Program-made: the position numbers and the translations under genes
Notes under the pieces: generated by a model
The model's database searches: none
What the model was told of the DNA's origin: nothing
The model's input: the letters and a program-made list of their open reading frames with translations, nothing else
Source of the DNA: JAGNRR01 sp965230665
Lineage (GTDB): Bacteria; Bacteroidota; Bacteroidia; Chitinophagales; Chitinophagaceae
Reading direction: 5' to 3'
Assembly: GCA_965230665.1 (NCBI GenBank)
Contig: CBDDLM010000004.1
Span: 806,001 to 870,000, forward strand
Length of the DNA stretch: 64,000 nt
In this document: positions 1 through 9,813 of the stretch, in pieces
Position numbering within the stretch: position 1 is the first letter of the stretch
Layout: every line of letters starts with the position of its first letter

Positions 1-90
1 TATAATTGTGCTTATCGTTTTTAGTGCTTCATCGAGCTTCGATAGTTCTGCACTGGTAAACGATATAGATATTAAGTTTTCAAATGCCAT
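1..90 (-). CDS. Conserved small protein, N-terminal part only
   Basis: An ATG on the minus strand at 90 opens a frame that runs off the left edge, giving 30 residues that start MAFENLISISFT and continue with a helical stretch (SAELSKLDEALKTIS). The start resembles a small cytosolic protein family common in Bacteroidota that I know only as conserved hypothetical, so no function is assigned. It lies downstream of the tail-fibre-like gene but behind a strong hairpin, so it is probably transcribed separately. Seen: open frame and start codon. Inferred: family resemblance, from memory only. Confidence 0.55.
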   Translation of the reverse strand, partial: MAFENLISISFTSAELSKLDEALKTISTII

Positions 91-115
91 ATTGTTTGTG
101 TTTTTTTATTCGTTT

Positions 116-152
116 AAAAGTGGAAAGCTCTATTGCTATGAGCTTTCCACTT
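116..152 (-). terminator. Rho-independent terminator after the tail-fibre-like gene
   Basis: A perfect 13-bp stem (118-130 with 140-152, AAGTGGAAAGCTC) closes a 9-base loop. Read on the minus strand it is followed by a short T run (A residues at 116-119). It sits about 95 bases past the stop of the large minus-strand gene and just before the next start. Confidence 0.75.
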
Positions 153-246
153 GTTAGTTCTTATTATACTTATCTTCATCTTCTGTTGGCGCTACCTATA
201 TTTCAATAAGGTCATCTTATAGAAAATTTTGTCTTTTTTTCTAATC

Positions 247-3117
247 TTATCTTCCACCTAAATATGTTGCGGTGGCATTTCGACAGTTTGGACAGGGACT
301 TGTTCCACTGGCGCTTAAAGTGGTAGTACCACCAGATGAAGATATCTGAGTTAAGATTAGATACAATGTTGTAGGTCCATTTACATAAATGGTTCGATTA
401 AGATGTAACGCATCTCTTCCAAAATGCTCAAAATCCAATTGAGTGACGTCTCTTAACCCTCCAATACCTGGTGTTTCTGAGTTCTTCCAGTCAAATTCTA
501 CCATTGAGGCAACGGCCGAAGGGTTATCTGGTCTAACTTGAAGGCCTGCATCTAATAACCAATACCCAGCATGAGGAATAGAAATAGTAGCCCAACTTTG
601 CCCTGTAGATGCATCCTGCGCTGTAATTGAGGTATTAATCGTTCCGTTAATAATTTTAGTTTCTGGCGTTTTAATCACATTTCCATTTGCGTCTACACCA
701 AGCATAGCAGTTGGGGTAGCATCAAAATTAGTGCCCGTATAGTTATTTAATCTAAGCTGACCTCCATCTCTCATACTCAATACTTCTGTAGCATCGTCAT
801 ACAGGTTTAGTATATCTTGCGTACCTGTGTTCCGAACGTCTAGTCGGGCACTAGGTGAGGCCGTATTGATACCCACATCACCATCAGGTTGAACAACTAA
901 TTGATTTGTATTTATACGTACCAATCCTGTTCCACTTATCCCGAATATTTCATCTAAATCAGTCGTCGTACCTACACTATGATTGTCGCCCAAAGCTCTT
1001 AATAAAAACCCCACATTGTTAACACCAGTATTTGTTGTAGTCTCAAGTTTTAAGAGAACGTCATTAGCTCCTCCATTATGTAAACTTGACTTGATCGATA
1101 CGGTTTCCTGTGGTTGGGAATTGTTATTACTGCCCTCCACTAATAAAGCTGTACCAGTGTTTTGAACAATATGTGTTTTGGCGGAGGGTGTTGCAATGCC
1201 GATACCTACATTACCCGTACGGCCAATTGCACTCGTTTGATTTTCCCCTGTAACACCCCAAGCGTCACCGTCGGCGGTTGCAGATGCTAAATCTGCGATA
1301 CTCGTTTTGGTGATATCTCCTGTTGTTCCGTCAGTAGAGAGTAGATAGTTGGGGGTGATTTCGTCGAAATTGGTGCCAGTGTAATCAATAAAGGATAATT
1401 GCCCATTATCATCTATGGTAAATTTAGCCATTGAAATATTCGTTCCCTTACCGATACCATATTTTGTTTGACTAAGACCACCATTATACAAAATACCATA
1501 AGCCCATTCTGTAGTGCCGTTTAAAGCATGCCTTATTACAGAAGTTCTGTTGGTTTGTATTCTGTTTAATGCTATGGTAGGATGAGAACTTCCATTCTGA
1601 CCATCTAATAGAAGCCAATCCGAATTATTTACTCCCGTTCCTGATAGCTTTAAAAATGTAGAATTATTGCTATTTTCTATTTCAAGCTGTGTGGTAGGAG
1701 CTAGTGTTCCAATCCCAACATTACCTGTTCTTGTAATCGCACTCGTTTGATCTTCCCCAGTAACCCCCCAAGCGTCACCGTCAGCGGTTGCAGATGCTAA
1801 ATCTGCGATACTCGTTTTGGTGATGTCTCCTGTTGTTCCGTTTGTAGAGAGTAGGTAGTTGGGGGTGGTTTCGTCGAAATTGGTGCCTAAGTAAGATCTA
1901 AAGTTTATTTGTCCATGTTCGTCTATTCTAAATCTAGGAAGATTATTTGTTCCTAGATAAAGCGCATCATTAGAGATATTAACCATTGCTACGGTTTTGT
2001 TTTCCCCTGAAGTCGATGTATGGTAATGTGGTCCATTTGAAGTTGAAGATGTCAATAATAATCCATCAGTAGCTGAACCAGCTAAACTAGCAGCTCCAAT
2101 TGTAACCTGGTTTTGAACACCAGAAAAAACAGAAAACTTTCTAGTTCCCAACGTATTAGACCCTATCGTAACATTACCCGTACGGCCAATTGCACTCGTT
2201 TGATTTTCCCCAGTAACCCCCCAAGCGTCACCGTCTTGCACGCTTGCAAGGGTACCCCCTTCTTTTAAGACACCTGTGGTGGCATCTGCGGTTACAATCA
2301 CATCAGTGGCAAGGTCTGCACCCGTGAGGTCGCGTACGCGGACTTTGCCGTTTACATCTAGTTTTTGAGTCGGGACAAGCAACCCTATACCTACAAATCT
2401 GTTAGCACCAGTAGATGAAATGATATGTTGTATATCACCTCCAAATGTCCCATCATCAGATTGTTGTAAAACAAACCGGTTGTCCGCAAAAGTAGTTCTC
2501 CATCTCTCAGTGTTATCCTTATCTATAAACTCAATATTGGGATGCGTAGTTTCTACAAGAATATCCCCTACGCCTGGAACTGTTGCACCATCTATATGTA
2601 AGAAGCTACCAGGATTTGTCGCTCCAATCCCTACCTTACCCATTGTATAAATATCCTCGGTATTCTCCGTAGCACCAGCATAGTTATCGGTGCCAAACCA
2701 AGGTTCTATATTGGCTAATCTTAGAACTGGATTATTGTTATTTTCATTGGTATAGGTTAGTAAACCTGTGGTACTATCTAAGGCTAAGGTAGTATTGGTT
2801 TCACCTACATTAGCGGCATTCGCTAGGCGCACCCATTGAGTACCATCGTTGTAATAATAACCTGGTGTTACATCACCAGCAGTAGCTGTATTGTACACTA
2901 CCATGCCTTCTACATGTGTGGCTAAGGGTACAAAATTTGTGGTACTGCTTAAGGTAACCCGTGGTAGCAGTAAACCTTTGTTTGTACTTTCTATTTCTAA
3001 TACTGAATTTGGATTGATGCTTGTAGGATTATCACCTACTTTTACCTGTGCCTGCACCACTGTTGTAAGCAGTAAAGCACAGAGCAATATTGCTATATGT
3101 TGTATATTTTTTTTCAT
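247..3117 (-). CDS. Large exported tail-fibre-like repeat protein
   Basis: About 956 residues. I start at the ATG at 3117 because a signal peptide follows directly (MKKNIQHIAILLCALLLTT, cleavage near VQAQ); an upstream frame extension lacks this logic. The body is a chain of repeated modules carrying the phrases GDAWGVTGENQTSAI and GNVGIG, each followed by a different insert of about 120-150 residues, typical of Bacteroidota surface proteins annotated as tail-fibre-like. The C-terminal ~130 residues form a distinct domain ending in a CPNC pair, possibly a C1q/TNF-like jelly roll (a guess). No T9SS sorting tail is seen. Function unknown; a surface fibre or adhesin is the inference. Confidence 0.8.
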   Translation of the reverse strand: MKKNIQHIAILLCALLLTTVVQAQVKVGDNPTSINPNSVLEIESTNKGLLLPRVTLSSTTNFVPLATHVEGMVVYNTATAGDVTPGYYYNDGTQWVRLANAANVGETNTTLALDSTTGLLTYTNENNNNPVLRLANIEPWFGTDNYAGATENTEDIYTMGKVGIGATNPGSFLHIDGATVPGVGDILVETTHPNIEFIDKDNTERWRTTFADNRFVLQQSDDGTFGGDIQHIISSTGANRFVGIGLLVPTQKLDVNGKVRVRDLTGADLATDVIVTADATTGVLKEGGTLASVQDGDAWGVTGENQTSAIGRTGNVTIGSNTLGTRKFSVFSGVQNQVTIGAASLAGSATDGLLLTSSTSNGPHYHTSTSGENKTVAMVNISNDALYLGTNNLPRFRIDEHGQINFRSYLGTNFDETTPNYLLSTNGTTGDITKTSIADLASATADGDAWGVTGEDQTSAITRTGNVGIGTLAPTTQLEIENSNNSTFLKLSGTGVNNSDWLLLDGQNGSSHPTIALNRIQTNRTSVIRHALNGTTEWAYGILYNGGLSQTKYGIGKGTNISMAKFTIDDNGQLSFIDYTGTNFDEITPNYLLSTDGTTGDITKTSIADLASATADGDAWGVTGENQTSAIGRTGNVGIGIATPSAKTHIVQNTGTALLVEGSNNNSQPQETVSIKSSLHNGGANDVLLKLETTTNTGVNNVGFLLRALGDNHSVGTTTDLDEIFGISGTGLVRINTNQLVVQPDGDVGINTASPSARLDVRNTGTQDILNLYDDATEVLSMRDGGQLRLNNYTGTNFDATPTAMLGVDANGNVIKTPETKIINGTINTSITAQDASTGQSWATISIPHAGYWLLDAGLQVRPDNPSAVASMVEFDWKNSETPGIGGLRDVTQLDFEHFGRDALHLNRTIYVNGPTTLYLILTQISSSGGTTTLSASGTSPCPNCRNATATYLGGR
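1211..2235. repeat. Internal direct repeats of the tail-fibre-like gene
   Basis: Two copies of about 170 bp (1211-1380 and 1721-1888) are nearly identical, and a partial third copy (2174-2235) keeps only the first 60 bases. They encode the repeated segment TSAI(G/T)RTGNVGIG plus the following DLASATADGDAWG-type linker. Such long near-identical repeats inside one gene favour copy-number change by recombination. Confidence 0.85.
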
Positions 3118-3230
3118 AACTTTTTCCTTTTTATTTTGTTGACACAAAAGTCCAGCAAACCCTTTGCTCAAAAAACCCCAATTTTTTGGGTATTTTGTTA
3201 GCAGGATCTAAATGGAGATTTAGGGTTGAT

Positions 3231-3256
3231 TACCCTTCGACAGGCTCAGGGTGACA
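3231..3256. repeat. REP-like palindromic unit upstream of dnaK
   Basis: The segment with arms ACCCT and AGGGT around TCGACAGGCTC matches a short dispersed palindromic sequence I have seen in many bacterial intergenic regions. Two more hairpins follow at once: ATTCGTAGCT/AGCTACGAAT (3261-3283) and AGAGC/GCTCT (3296-3310). The 356-base gap before dnaK holds these, the dnaK promoter region and nothing else that I recognise. Confidence 0.5.
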
Positions 3257-3396
3257 CACTATTCGTAGCTTATAGCTACGAATGTTTAATAAAACAGAGC
3301 TTCTAGCTCTAGCTGAGGAAATTTCTACTAAAAACCTGCCTCAAACTGCCTAAAACGCTCACTTCTAGCTTGCTTTCTGCCACAATTTCAAGACGA

Positions 3397-3436
3397 CTGA
3401 CAGAATGTTATACCCCTTTTGCCATGGCATAAAGAT
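3397..3436 (+). promoter_or_regulatory. Putative heat-shock control element of dnaK
   Basis: CTGACA-GAA-TGTTAT (3397-3411), an imperfect inverted repeat, is followed 29 bases from its start by GG-N3-AAAGAT (3426-3436). The same two blocks, 31 bases apart, occur upstream of the hsp20 gene at 26531-26572. A palindrome TGCCATGGCA overlaps the second block. The block TGGCAT-N5-TTGA also loosely resembles a sigma-54 site, but its -12 part is not canonical. Confidence 0.45.
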
Positions 3437-3473
3437 TGACCTATAGTAGACATAACACAAAAACTAATTTATA

Positions 3474-5390
3474 ATGGGTAAAATAATAGGAATTGACCTC
3501 GGAACAACCAACAGCTGCGTAGCAGTTATGGAAGGGAACGAACCGGTGGTGATTGCAAACGATGAGGGACGCAGAACAACCCCATCCGTAGTGGCTTTCC
3601 TTGAAAATGGTGAGCGTAAAATTGGTGACCCTGCAAAACGTCAGGCTATTACCAATCCACAAAAAACAATTATGAGTATCAAGCGCTTCATGGGAAGTAA
3701 GTTTGACGAAGTACAGGCAGATGCGGAGGATAGCTCATACAAAGTTGTAAAAGGTGATAACAACACTCCACGTGTTGAAATTGACGATAGAAAATATACT
3801 CCACAAGAAATCTCTGCAATGATTCTTCAAAAAATGAAGAAGATTGCTGAAGACTTCTTAGGACAAAGTGTAACAGAGGCGGTAGTTACCGTTCCAGCTT
3901 ACTTTAATGATGCTCAGCGTCAAGCGACTAAAGAAGCAGGTGAAATTGCTGGTTTAGATGTAAAACGTATTATTAATGAGCCTACAGCAGCAGCTTTAGC
4001 ATATGGCCTAGACAAGAAAGACCAAGACCAAAAAATCGCGGTATTCGACCTTGGAGGTGGTACGTTTGATATATCGGTACTTGAGTTAGGTGATGGTGTG
4101 TTTGAAGTAAAGAGTACTAATGGAGATACTCATTTAGGAGGTGATGATTTTGATCGTGTGATTATGGACTGGCTTGCGGCAGAGTTTAAAGCTGAAGAAA
4201 GCGTAGATCTTCGTAAAGATCCTATGGCTTGGCAACGTTTGAAAGAAGCTGCTGAGAAAGCTAAGATTGAATTATCATCTAGCAGCGAAACTGAGATTAA
4301 CTTACCGTATATCACAGCTATTGATAATGTACCAAAGCACTTGGTGCGTAAACTAACACAGGCAAAATTTGAACAATTAGCAGACGAGCTAGTACAACGT
4401 ACATTGGAGCCTTGCCGTAAAGCATTAAAAGATGCTGGCCTAGATAAGGGTGATATTGATGAGGTCATTTTAGTAGGTGGTTCTACTCGGATTCCTAAAA
4501 TTCAGGAAGTCGTAGAGAAGTTCTTCGGAAAAAAACCAAACCGCTCGGTAAACCCTGATGAGGTTGTTGCTATTGGAGCAAGTATACAAGGTGGTGTACT
4601 AACAGGTGAAGTAAAAGATGTACTACTTCTTGATGTAACACCTTTATCACTAGGTATCGAAACCATGGGTGGTGTAATGACAAAACTAATCGAAGCTAAT
4701 ACAACGATTCCTTCTAATAAGTCTGAAACGTTTAGCACTGCGGCTGATAATCAGCCAAGTGTACAAATTAGCGTTTTACAAGGAGAGCGACCAATGGCTA
4801 AAGACAATAAATCATTGGGTATGTTTATTCTTGATGGCATTCCGCCTGCACCGCGTGGCGTACCGCAAATTGAGGTCACCTTTGATATTGATGCCAATGG
4901 TATCTTAAATGTAAGTGCTAAGGATAAAGGAACTGGAAAATCTCAGAATATTCGTATCGAAGCTGGTAGTGGATTAAGCGATGATGAAATCGAGAAAATG
5001 AAAGCTGAAGCTAAGGCCAATGAAGAGGCTGATGCTAAACTAAAGGAAGAGGTTGAAAAACTAAACATGGCAGATAGCATGATCTTCCAAACTGAAAAGC
5101 AGCTAAAGGACTACGGCGATAAAATACCAGAAGAGAAGAAAGGACCGATTAATGACGCTCATACTAAACTAAAAGCGGCTCATGAGTCAAAGAATCTTGA
5201 GGAAATCGATGCTGCCTTAGAACAGTTGAATACTGCATGGCAAGCTGCTAGCGAAGAGCTTTATAAAGCGATGAACGAAGAGCAAGCTGCTGGCGGTGGT
5301 GCTGCACCTAATGCTGAAGCAGATGCAAGTGCAGGTGGTGGCGATGATATTGATGAGGTGGAAGACGCTGAAATCGTTGAAGAAAAATAA
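3474..5390 (+). CDS. dnaK: Chaperone DnaK (Hsp70)
   Basis: A full-length 638-residue Hsp70. The ATPase domain opens with GIDLGTTNSCVAV (residues 6-18), has the phosphate-2 motif FDLGGGTFD near residue 190 and a proline-rich switch region (EPTAAALAYG). The interdomain linker region with DVTPLSLG lies near 385, followed by the substrate-binding domain and lid. The C-terminal end is acidic and ends in EIVEEK, the usual docking-type tail. DnaK folds and refolds cytosolic proteins by ATP-driven cycles with DnaJ and GrpE, neither of which is in the window. The gene stands alone, closed by its own terminator. Confidence 0.98.
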   Translation: MGKIIGIDLGTTNSCVAVMEGNEPVVIANDEGRRTTPSVVAFLENGERKIGDPAKRQAITNPQKTIMSIKRFMGSKFDEVQADAEDSSYKVVKGDNNTPRVEIDDRKYTPQEISAMILQKMKKIAEDFLGQSVTEAVVTVPAYFNDAQRQATKEAGEIAGLDVKRIINEPTAAALAYGLDKKDQDQKIAVFDLGGGTFDISVLELGDGVFEVKSTNGDTHLGGDDFDRVIMDWLAAEFKAEESVDLRKDPMAWQRLKEAAEKAKIELSSSSETEINLPYITAIDNVPKHLVRKLTQAKFEQLADELVQRTLEPCRKALKDAGLDKGDIDEVILVGGSTRIPKIQEVVEKFFGKKPNRSVNPDEVVAIGASIQGGVLTGEVKDVLLLDVTPLSLGIETMGGVMTKLIEANTTIPSNKSETFSTAADNQPSVQISVLQGERPMAKDNKSLGMFILDGIPPAPRGVPQIEVTFDIDANGILNVSAKDKGTGKSQNIRIEAGSGLSDDEIEKMKAEAKANEEADAKLKEEVEKLNMADSMIFQTEKQLKDYGDKIPEEKKGPINDAHTKLKAAHESKNLEEIDAALEQLNTAWQAASEELYKAMNEEQAAGGGAAPNAEADASAGGGDDIDEVEDAEIVEEK

Positions 5391-5419
5391 ATAGAGTTGC
5401 TTGAAACTCACTAAGTATT

Positions 5420-5446
5420 GGCCGTTCCTAAAGGAACGGCCTTTTT
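5420..5446 (+). terminator. Terminator of dnaK
   Basis: A perfect stem GGCCGTTCC/GGAACGGCC (5420-5428 with 5433-5441) with a 4-base loop, followed by TTTTT, 30 bases after the dnaK stop and just before the convergent gene's stop. Confidence 0.92.
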
Positions 5447-5447
5447 A

Positions 5448-6275
5448 TTATAGCTCTACTACAAAGGTGGCCATGCTTCTACTAATATAAAACCTCTTGG
5501 TCTTATATTTCTTGCGTCCTTTTTTTCGATAAATAAACTTATACATCTTCATTGGTTGTACCCAAAGTACAAACGAGGTGTTATCCAATACCCCCTCTTT
5601 ACATAATTTAAATTTCTTAAAAGGATAGTTGGCATAGAACAGTTTAAAGTCATCATATCCTCTGGTATTTATTGCTTGGAATAACACATCGTGATCAATT
5701 GTTTTTTCAAACGCTACAGAGGGTTTTACATAGACTTTTTTATGTATTACAGGGTTTGTTTTAAGATGAATATAGTAGGTTCCACTACTATGCTCTTTAT
5801 GATAAGGAAGTGTTATATCGAAAGCGCTACTGTCATATAGGTTTACAATACTCCCTTTTATCGTGTGCAAATTACTAGACTGGTTCATGCGCATTGGTAA
5901 TGACACAAAGCCACCTTCGCTTCTAATTTCAATTCTATTTAGTTTGTTTTGCTTAAGTACTATATCCTGAAGCAAAAGTGTTTTACCTATGAGCAACTGT
6001 ACTTTAAATTTTATCGCTCTTGGGATAAAACCAATGCCACTTGCCGTATCAATATAAAGATAGAAATACTGAGCACTACTATCTGCGAGTACTCTTCTTA
6101 GTCTAATATGTTTTGTATAAAATGTACGATCGTAGTAGTTGACTATTTGCAGTAAAGTTGCGTTCGTATCCTTATACTGGATTTTATACTGGGGTTGAAT
6201 ATAATCTTTGCTACTTTGAGCAGTTGATGTTTTTGCTATAAGCAAGATCAAAACAGTAAGCCAGCAATACTTCAT
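5448..6275 (-). CDS. Exported protein of unknown function
   Basis: About 275 residues from the ATG at 6275; a TTG three codons earlier is less likely because the signal peptide (MKYCWLTVLILLIAKTSTAQ) starts at the ATG. The mature part is rich in aromatic and basic residues and beta-prone, with a basic C-terminal patch (YRKKGRKKYKTKRFY). I recognise no domain. It converges on dnaK. It could be a periplasmic or outer-membrane-associated beta protein, but this rests only on composition. Confidence 0.7.
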   Translation of the reverse strand: MKYCWLTVLILLIAKTSTAQSSKDYIQPQYKIQYKDTNATLLQIVNYYDRTFYTKHIRLRRVLADSSAQYFYLYIDTASGIGFIPRAIKFKVQLLIGKTLLLQDIVLKQNKLNRIEIRSEGGFVSLPMRMNQSSNLHTIKGSIVNLYDSSAFDITLPYHKEHSSGTYYIHLKTNPVIHKKVYVKPSVAFEKTIDHDVLFQAINTRGYDDFKLFYANYPFKKFKLCKEGVLDNTSFVLWVQPMKMYKFIYRKKGRKKYKTKRFYISRSMATFVVEL

Positions 6276-6390
6276 TTCGGGCAATGAAGCTATCGCAGAA
6301 CTATCTTATAAATAACCCCAATTTTTTGTCATAGGAACAAAAAATAGAACTGATGCTGAAGTTAACCGTAGTAGATAAATCATTGCATTA

Positions 6391-6424
6391 AAAAAGGCCT
6401 ACCTAACATTCATTAGATAGACCT
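6391..6424 (-). terminator. Terminator of the ribonucleotide reductase gene
   Basis: On the minus strand AGGTCTATCTAA pairs with TTAGGTAGGCCT through a continuous 12-bp stem that includes two G-U pairs, then a T run. The G-U pairs form only in the minus-strand RNA, matching the direction of the gene that ends at 6448. Confidence 0.85.
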
Positions 6425-6447
6425 CTTATTATGAAGAAAAATCTTGC

Positions 6448-9400
6448 CTAGCTACAACCTGTAGTTGTTCCGCAATTCGGACACATATAACACGTTCCGT
6501 TTCTCAACGTTATATTCCCACATTGTTTACATACAGGTGCATCAGCACTGGTTCCCATAAGCTCACGCTCACTCTTAGTATCGGCATCAGCCTCGCTTAA
6601 TACTGCTTTTTTTGCCGGGCTACCCTCTGTAGGTACAGGGCTTACTTTAGCACGTGCTGCAAGGGCTGTCATACTCACTTTAGCCGCATCACTATCTTGG
6701 CTTGGTGCATCCCAATTTGACTCACCTATTCCTGTTTTAGTGCCAGGTGAATCTAGTACGTGTACTAAATCTTCTCTACTGCAATACTCATAGCCTAATA
6801 CTCTAAATATATAATCTATAATAGAGGTTGCATTTTTAATATTCGGGTGCTGCACGATACCAGCAGGCTCAAATCGGGTGAAGATAAATTTGTCAACAAA
6901 CTCTTCTAATGGAACACCATATTGTAGGCCAATACTTACAGAGATTGCAAAACAGTTTAGTAATGAACGCATGGTCGCTCCTTCTTTACTCATATCAATA
7001 AAGATTTCGCCTAATGTGCCATCGTTATACTCTCCTGTTCTTAAGAAAACAGCTTGTCCACCTATTTTAGATTTGATGGTATAACCACGGCGCTTGGCAG
7101 GTAGTGCTTTACGCTCTACGATAGTAGACAGTTTACGTTTTAATTTTGTGTCTTTACTCGCTGCCATACGTGCGTCTAGCTCAGCTAATAAATCATCCGT
7201 ACTCATTTGAGCAGGGTCTGTAATGATGGTTTCTTTTGTGATAATTTCTTTCTCAACTTTAGCTTCTGATTTTGTTGCATCAGTTGTATCCTCGTCTTCT
7301 TCTTTATCACTCTTATTACTCAATGGCTGAGAAAGTTTTGACCCATCACGATATAGTGCGTTTGCTTTCAATGCCAACTCCCAACTTAATCTATAACAAT
7401 CTTTGATTTCTTCAACGGTTGCTTCATTAGGCAGGTTAATTGTTTTAGAGATCGCACCAGAGATAAATGGTTGCGTAGCACCCATCATTTTAATATGGCC
7501 ATGAGCATGTATATAACGCTCTCCTTTTTTACCGCACTTATTGGCACAATCAAATATTGGGAGGTGCTCTTCTTTCAAATCAGGAGCCCCTTCTACCATC
7601 ATGGTTCCACAAGCATAATCATTTGCCGCTGCAATTTCTTCTTTCTTAAATCCTAAAGAAAGCAATAGATTAAACTTAGGGTTATGATACTCCTCAGGTT
7701 GAAAACCAAGGCGCTTCATACATTCTTCTCCGAGTGTAAAGTGATTGAACACAAAGTCAATATCGAATGCGCTTTGCACGGCATTATCTAACTTCTCAAG
7801 TTCTTCTTTTATAAAGCCTTTTTCGCTTAGCGTTTGATGATTAATAAACGGTGCTCCTGCAAACGTCCCATGCCCTTTTGCATAGTTTACGATTGCCTTT
7901 ATTTCTTTTTCTTTATAGCCCAAATTTTTAAGAGCTAAAGGAATTGAGTTATTAATAATCTTGAAATATCCGCCTCCGCTTAGTTTTTTAAATTTAACTA
8001 AAGCAAAGTCTGGTTCAACACCTGTTGTATCACAATCCATCACAAGACCAATCGTTCCTGTTGGTGCAATCACAGTCGTTTGCGCATTGCGATAACCATG
8101 TTTTTCACCCATTTGAACTGCATCGTCCCAAGCTTTTGTAGCTGATTTTAATAAGTCTTCAGGACAATGTTTTGCATCGATCCCCATTGGTTTAATCTCT
8201 AAACCTTCGTAGGCGTCGCTTGCATCATAAGCTGCAGCGCGGTGGTTACGCATTACTCTGAGCATATGTTCTCTATTTTTCTCAAACTCTGGGAATGCTC
8301 CAAGGTGTGCCGCCATTTCTGCCGAGGTTTTATAAGCAACACCTGTCATAATCGCTGATAAAGCTCCTGCCATGCCACGTGCTTCTTCACTATCGTATGC
8401 TATTCCTTTAACCATTAATAGTGAACCTAAGTTTGCAAAACCTAAGCCAAGTGTTCTATAATCATAACTTAATTGCGCAACTTCTTTTGACGGAAACTGT
8501 GCCATTAAAACAGAAATTTCTAATACAACTGTCCACAGACGAATTATATACTCATATCCTTCAATATTAAACACTCCTGTTTCCTCGTTATAGAGTCTGC
8601 GCAAATTCATACTAGCCAGGTTACAGGCTGTATTATCTAAAAACATGTACTCACTACATGGGTTTGAACCATTAATTCTTCCACCCTCAGGACATGTATG
8701 CCATTCATTAATGGTTGTATCATACTGTGTTCCTGGATCTGCACATCTCCATGCGGCATACGAAATTTTGTCCCACATGTCTTTTGCTGGAATTGTCTTC
8801 ATTACACTTCCATCGGTACGTGCTGTTAGTTCCCAATCCTCTCCCGCATCTAACTTTTTAAAGAATTCATTCGGGATACGAACCGAGTTATTTGAATTTT
8901 GTCCACTTACTGTTCGATAAGCTTCACCTTCATAATCGTTACTATACCCTGCAGCGATTAAGGCTGCTACCTTTTTTTCTTCCTCAACTTTCCAATCTAT
9001 AAAATCAACGATCTCTGGGTGATTTAAATCAAGGCTCACCATTTTAGCCGCACGGCGCGTGGTTCCTCCACTTTTAATTGCACCGGCAGAACGGTCTCCA
9101 ATTTTTAAGAAACTCATCAGTCCGCTCGATGTGCCTCCACCACTTAATACTTCTCCTTCGCCTCGGATGTTTGAAAAGTTTGTTCCAACACCAGAACCAT
9201 ATTTAAAAATACGTGCTTCACGTACCCATAAGTCCATAATGCCTCCACCATTTACTAAATCATCATCAACGCTAAGAATAAAGCAAGCATGCGGTTGAGG
9301 ACGCTCATAAGCATTTACGGACTTCATAAGCTCTCCTGTATTCTGCTCTACATAATAGTGGCCCTGTGGCTTACCAGTAATACCATATGTATTATGCAAA

Positions 9401-9813
9401 CCCGTATTAAACCATTGCGGTGAATTAGGCACACATGTTTGATTCATGATAGAGTACACCAACTCTTCATAGAATATTTTTGCATCTTTTTTTGTAGCAA
9501 AGTAACCATACTTCTCCCCCCACATTCTCCAACAATCAGCCAATCGATGTGCAACTTGCTTAATGGATGTTTCATGGCCCGTTGTTCCATCTTCTTGGGG
9601 TACCCCAGCTTTACGAAAATATTTTTGGGCCAAGATATCCGTCGCAATCTGACTCCAATGTTCTGGAACCTCAACATCTTTCATTTCAAAAATTACTTCA
9701 CCACTCGGGTTACGAATTACTGAAGTTCTATAATCGTACTTAAACTGATCAAATACGGATGTATCGTCAGTAGTAAATTGTCTTTTGAATTTGAGTCCAG
9801 TGTTTTTTGCCAT
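6448..9813 (-). CDS. nrdJ: Adenosylcobalamin-dependent ribonucleotide reductase (class II)
   Basis: A 1121-residue enzyme that reduces ribonucleotides to deoxyribonucleotides with a B12-derived radical, so it works with or without oxygen. The catalytic core has the signature NPCSEYMF (the N-x-C-x-E active-site triad), GGGTSSGLMS, and the nucleotide-loop phrase APTGTIGL. After a charged, low-complexity linker comes a C-terminal part (GGQAVFLRTGEYNDGTLGEI, TSCPD-like) and a terminal zinc-ribbon-like tail with CKQC, CYMCPNC and GCS, whose cysteines would re-reduce the active site. The length and the tail fit the long B12-dependent family. Single gene with its own terminator. Confidence 0.95.
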   Translation of the reverse strand: MAKNTGLKFKRQFTTDDTSVFDQFKYDYRTSVIRNPSGEVIFEMKDVEVPEHWSQIATDILAQKYFRKAGVPQEDGTTGHETSIKQVAHRLADCWRMWGEKYGYFATKKDAKIFYEELVYSIMNQTCVPNSPQWFNTGLHNTYGITGKPQGHYYVEQNTGELMKSVNAYERPQPHACFILSVDDDLVNGGGIMDLWVREARIFKYGSGVGTNFSNIRGEGEVLSGGGTSSGLMSFLKIGDRSAGAIKSGGTTRRAAKMVSLDLNHPEIVDFIDWKVEEEKKVAALIAAGYSNDYEGEAYRTVSGQNSNNSVRIPNEFFKKLDAGEDWELTARTDGSVMKTIPAKDMWDKISYAAWRCADPGTQYDTTINEWHTCPEGGRINGSNPCSEYMFLDNTACNLASMNLRRLYNEETGVFNIEGYEYIIRLWTVVLEISVLMAQFPSKEVAQLSYDYRTLGLGFANLGSLLMVKGIAYDSEEARGMAGALSAIMTGVAYKTSAEMAAHLGAFPEFEKNREHMLRVMRNHRAAAYDASDAYEGLEIKPMGIDAKHCPEDLLKSATKAWDDAVQMGEKHGYRNAQTTVIAPTGTIGLVMDCDTTGVEPDFALVKFKKLSGGGYFKIINNSIPLALKNLGYKEKEIKAIVNYAKGHGTFAGAPFINHQTLSEKGFIKEELEKLDNAVQSAFDIDFVFNHFTLGEECMKRLGFQPEEYHNPKFNLLLSLGFKKEEIAAANDYACGTMMVEGAPDLKEEHLPIFDCANKCGKKGERYIHAHGHIKMMGATQPFISGAISKTINLPNEATVEEIKDCYRLSWELALKANALYRDGSKLSQPLSNKSDKEEDEDTTDATKSEAKVEKEIITKETIITDPAQMSTDDLLAELDARMAASKDTKLKRKLSTIVERKALPAKRRGYTIKSKIGGQAVFLRTGEYNDGTLGEIFIDMSKEGATMRSLLNCFAISVSIGLQYGVPLEEFVDKFIFTRFEPAGIVQHPNIKNATSIIDYIFRVLGYEYCSREDLVHVLDSPGTKTGIGESNWDAPSQDSDAAKVSMTALAARAKVSPVPTEGSPAKKAVLSEADADTKSERELMGTSADAPVCKQCGNITLRNGTCYMCPNCGTTTGCS

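Noticed and set aside
247..3117. Prophage tail genes suggested by the tail-fibre-like protein
   Set aside because: No capsid, terminase, portal, lysis or integrase gene is nearby; such proteins are common surface proteins in Bacteroidota.
3421..3440. Sigma-54 promoter upstream of dnaK (TGGCAT-N5-TTGA)
   Set aside because: The -12 element lacks the GC pair, and the matching region before hsp20 fits the consensus even less.
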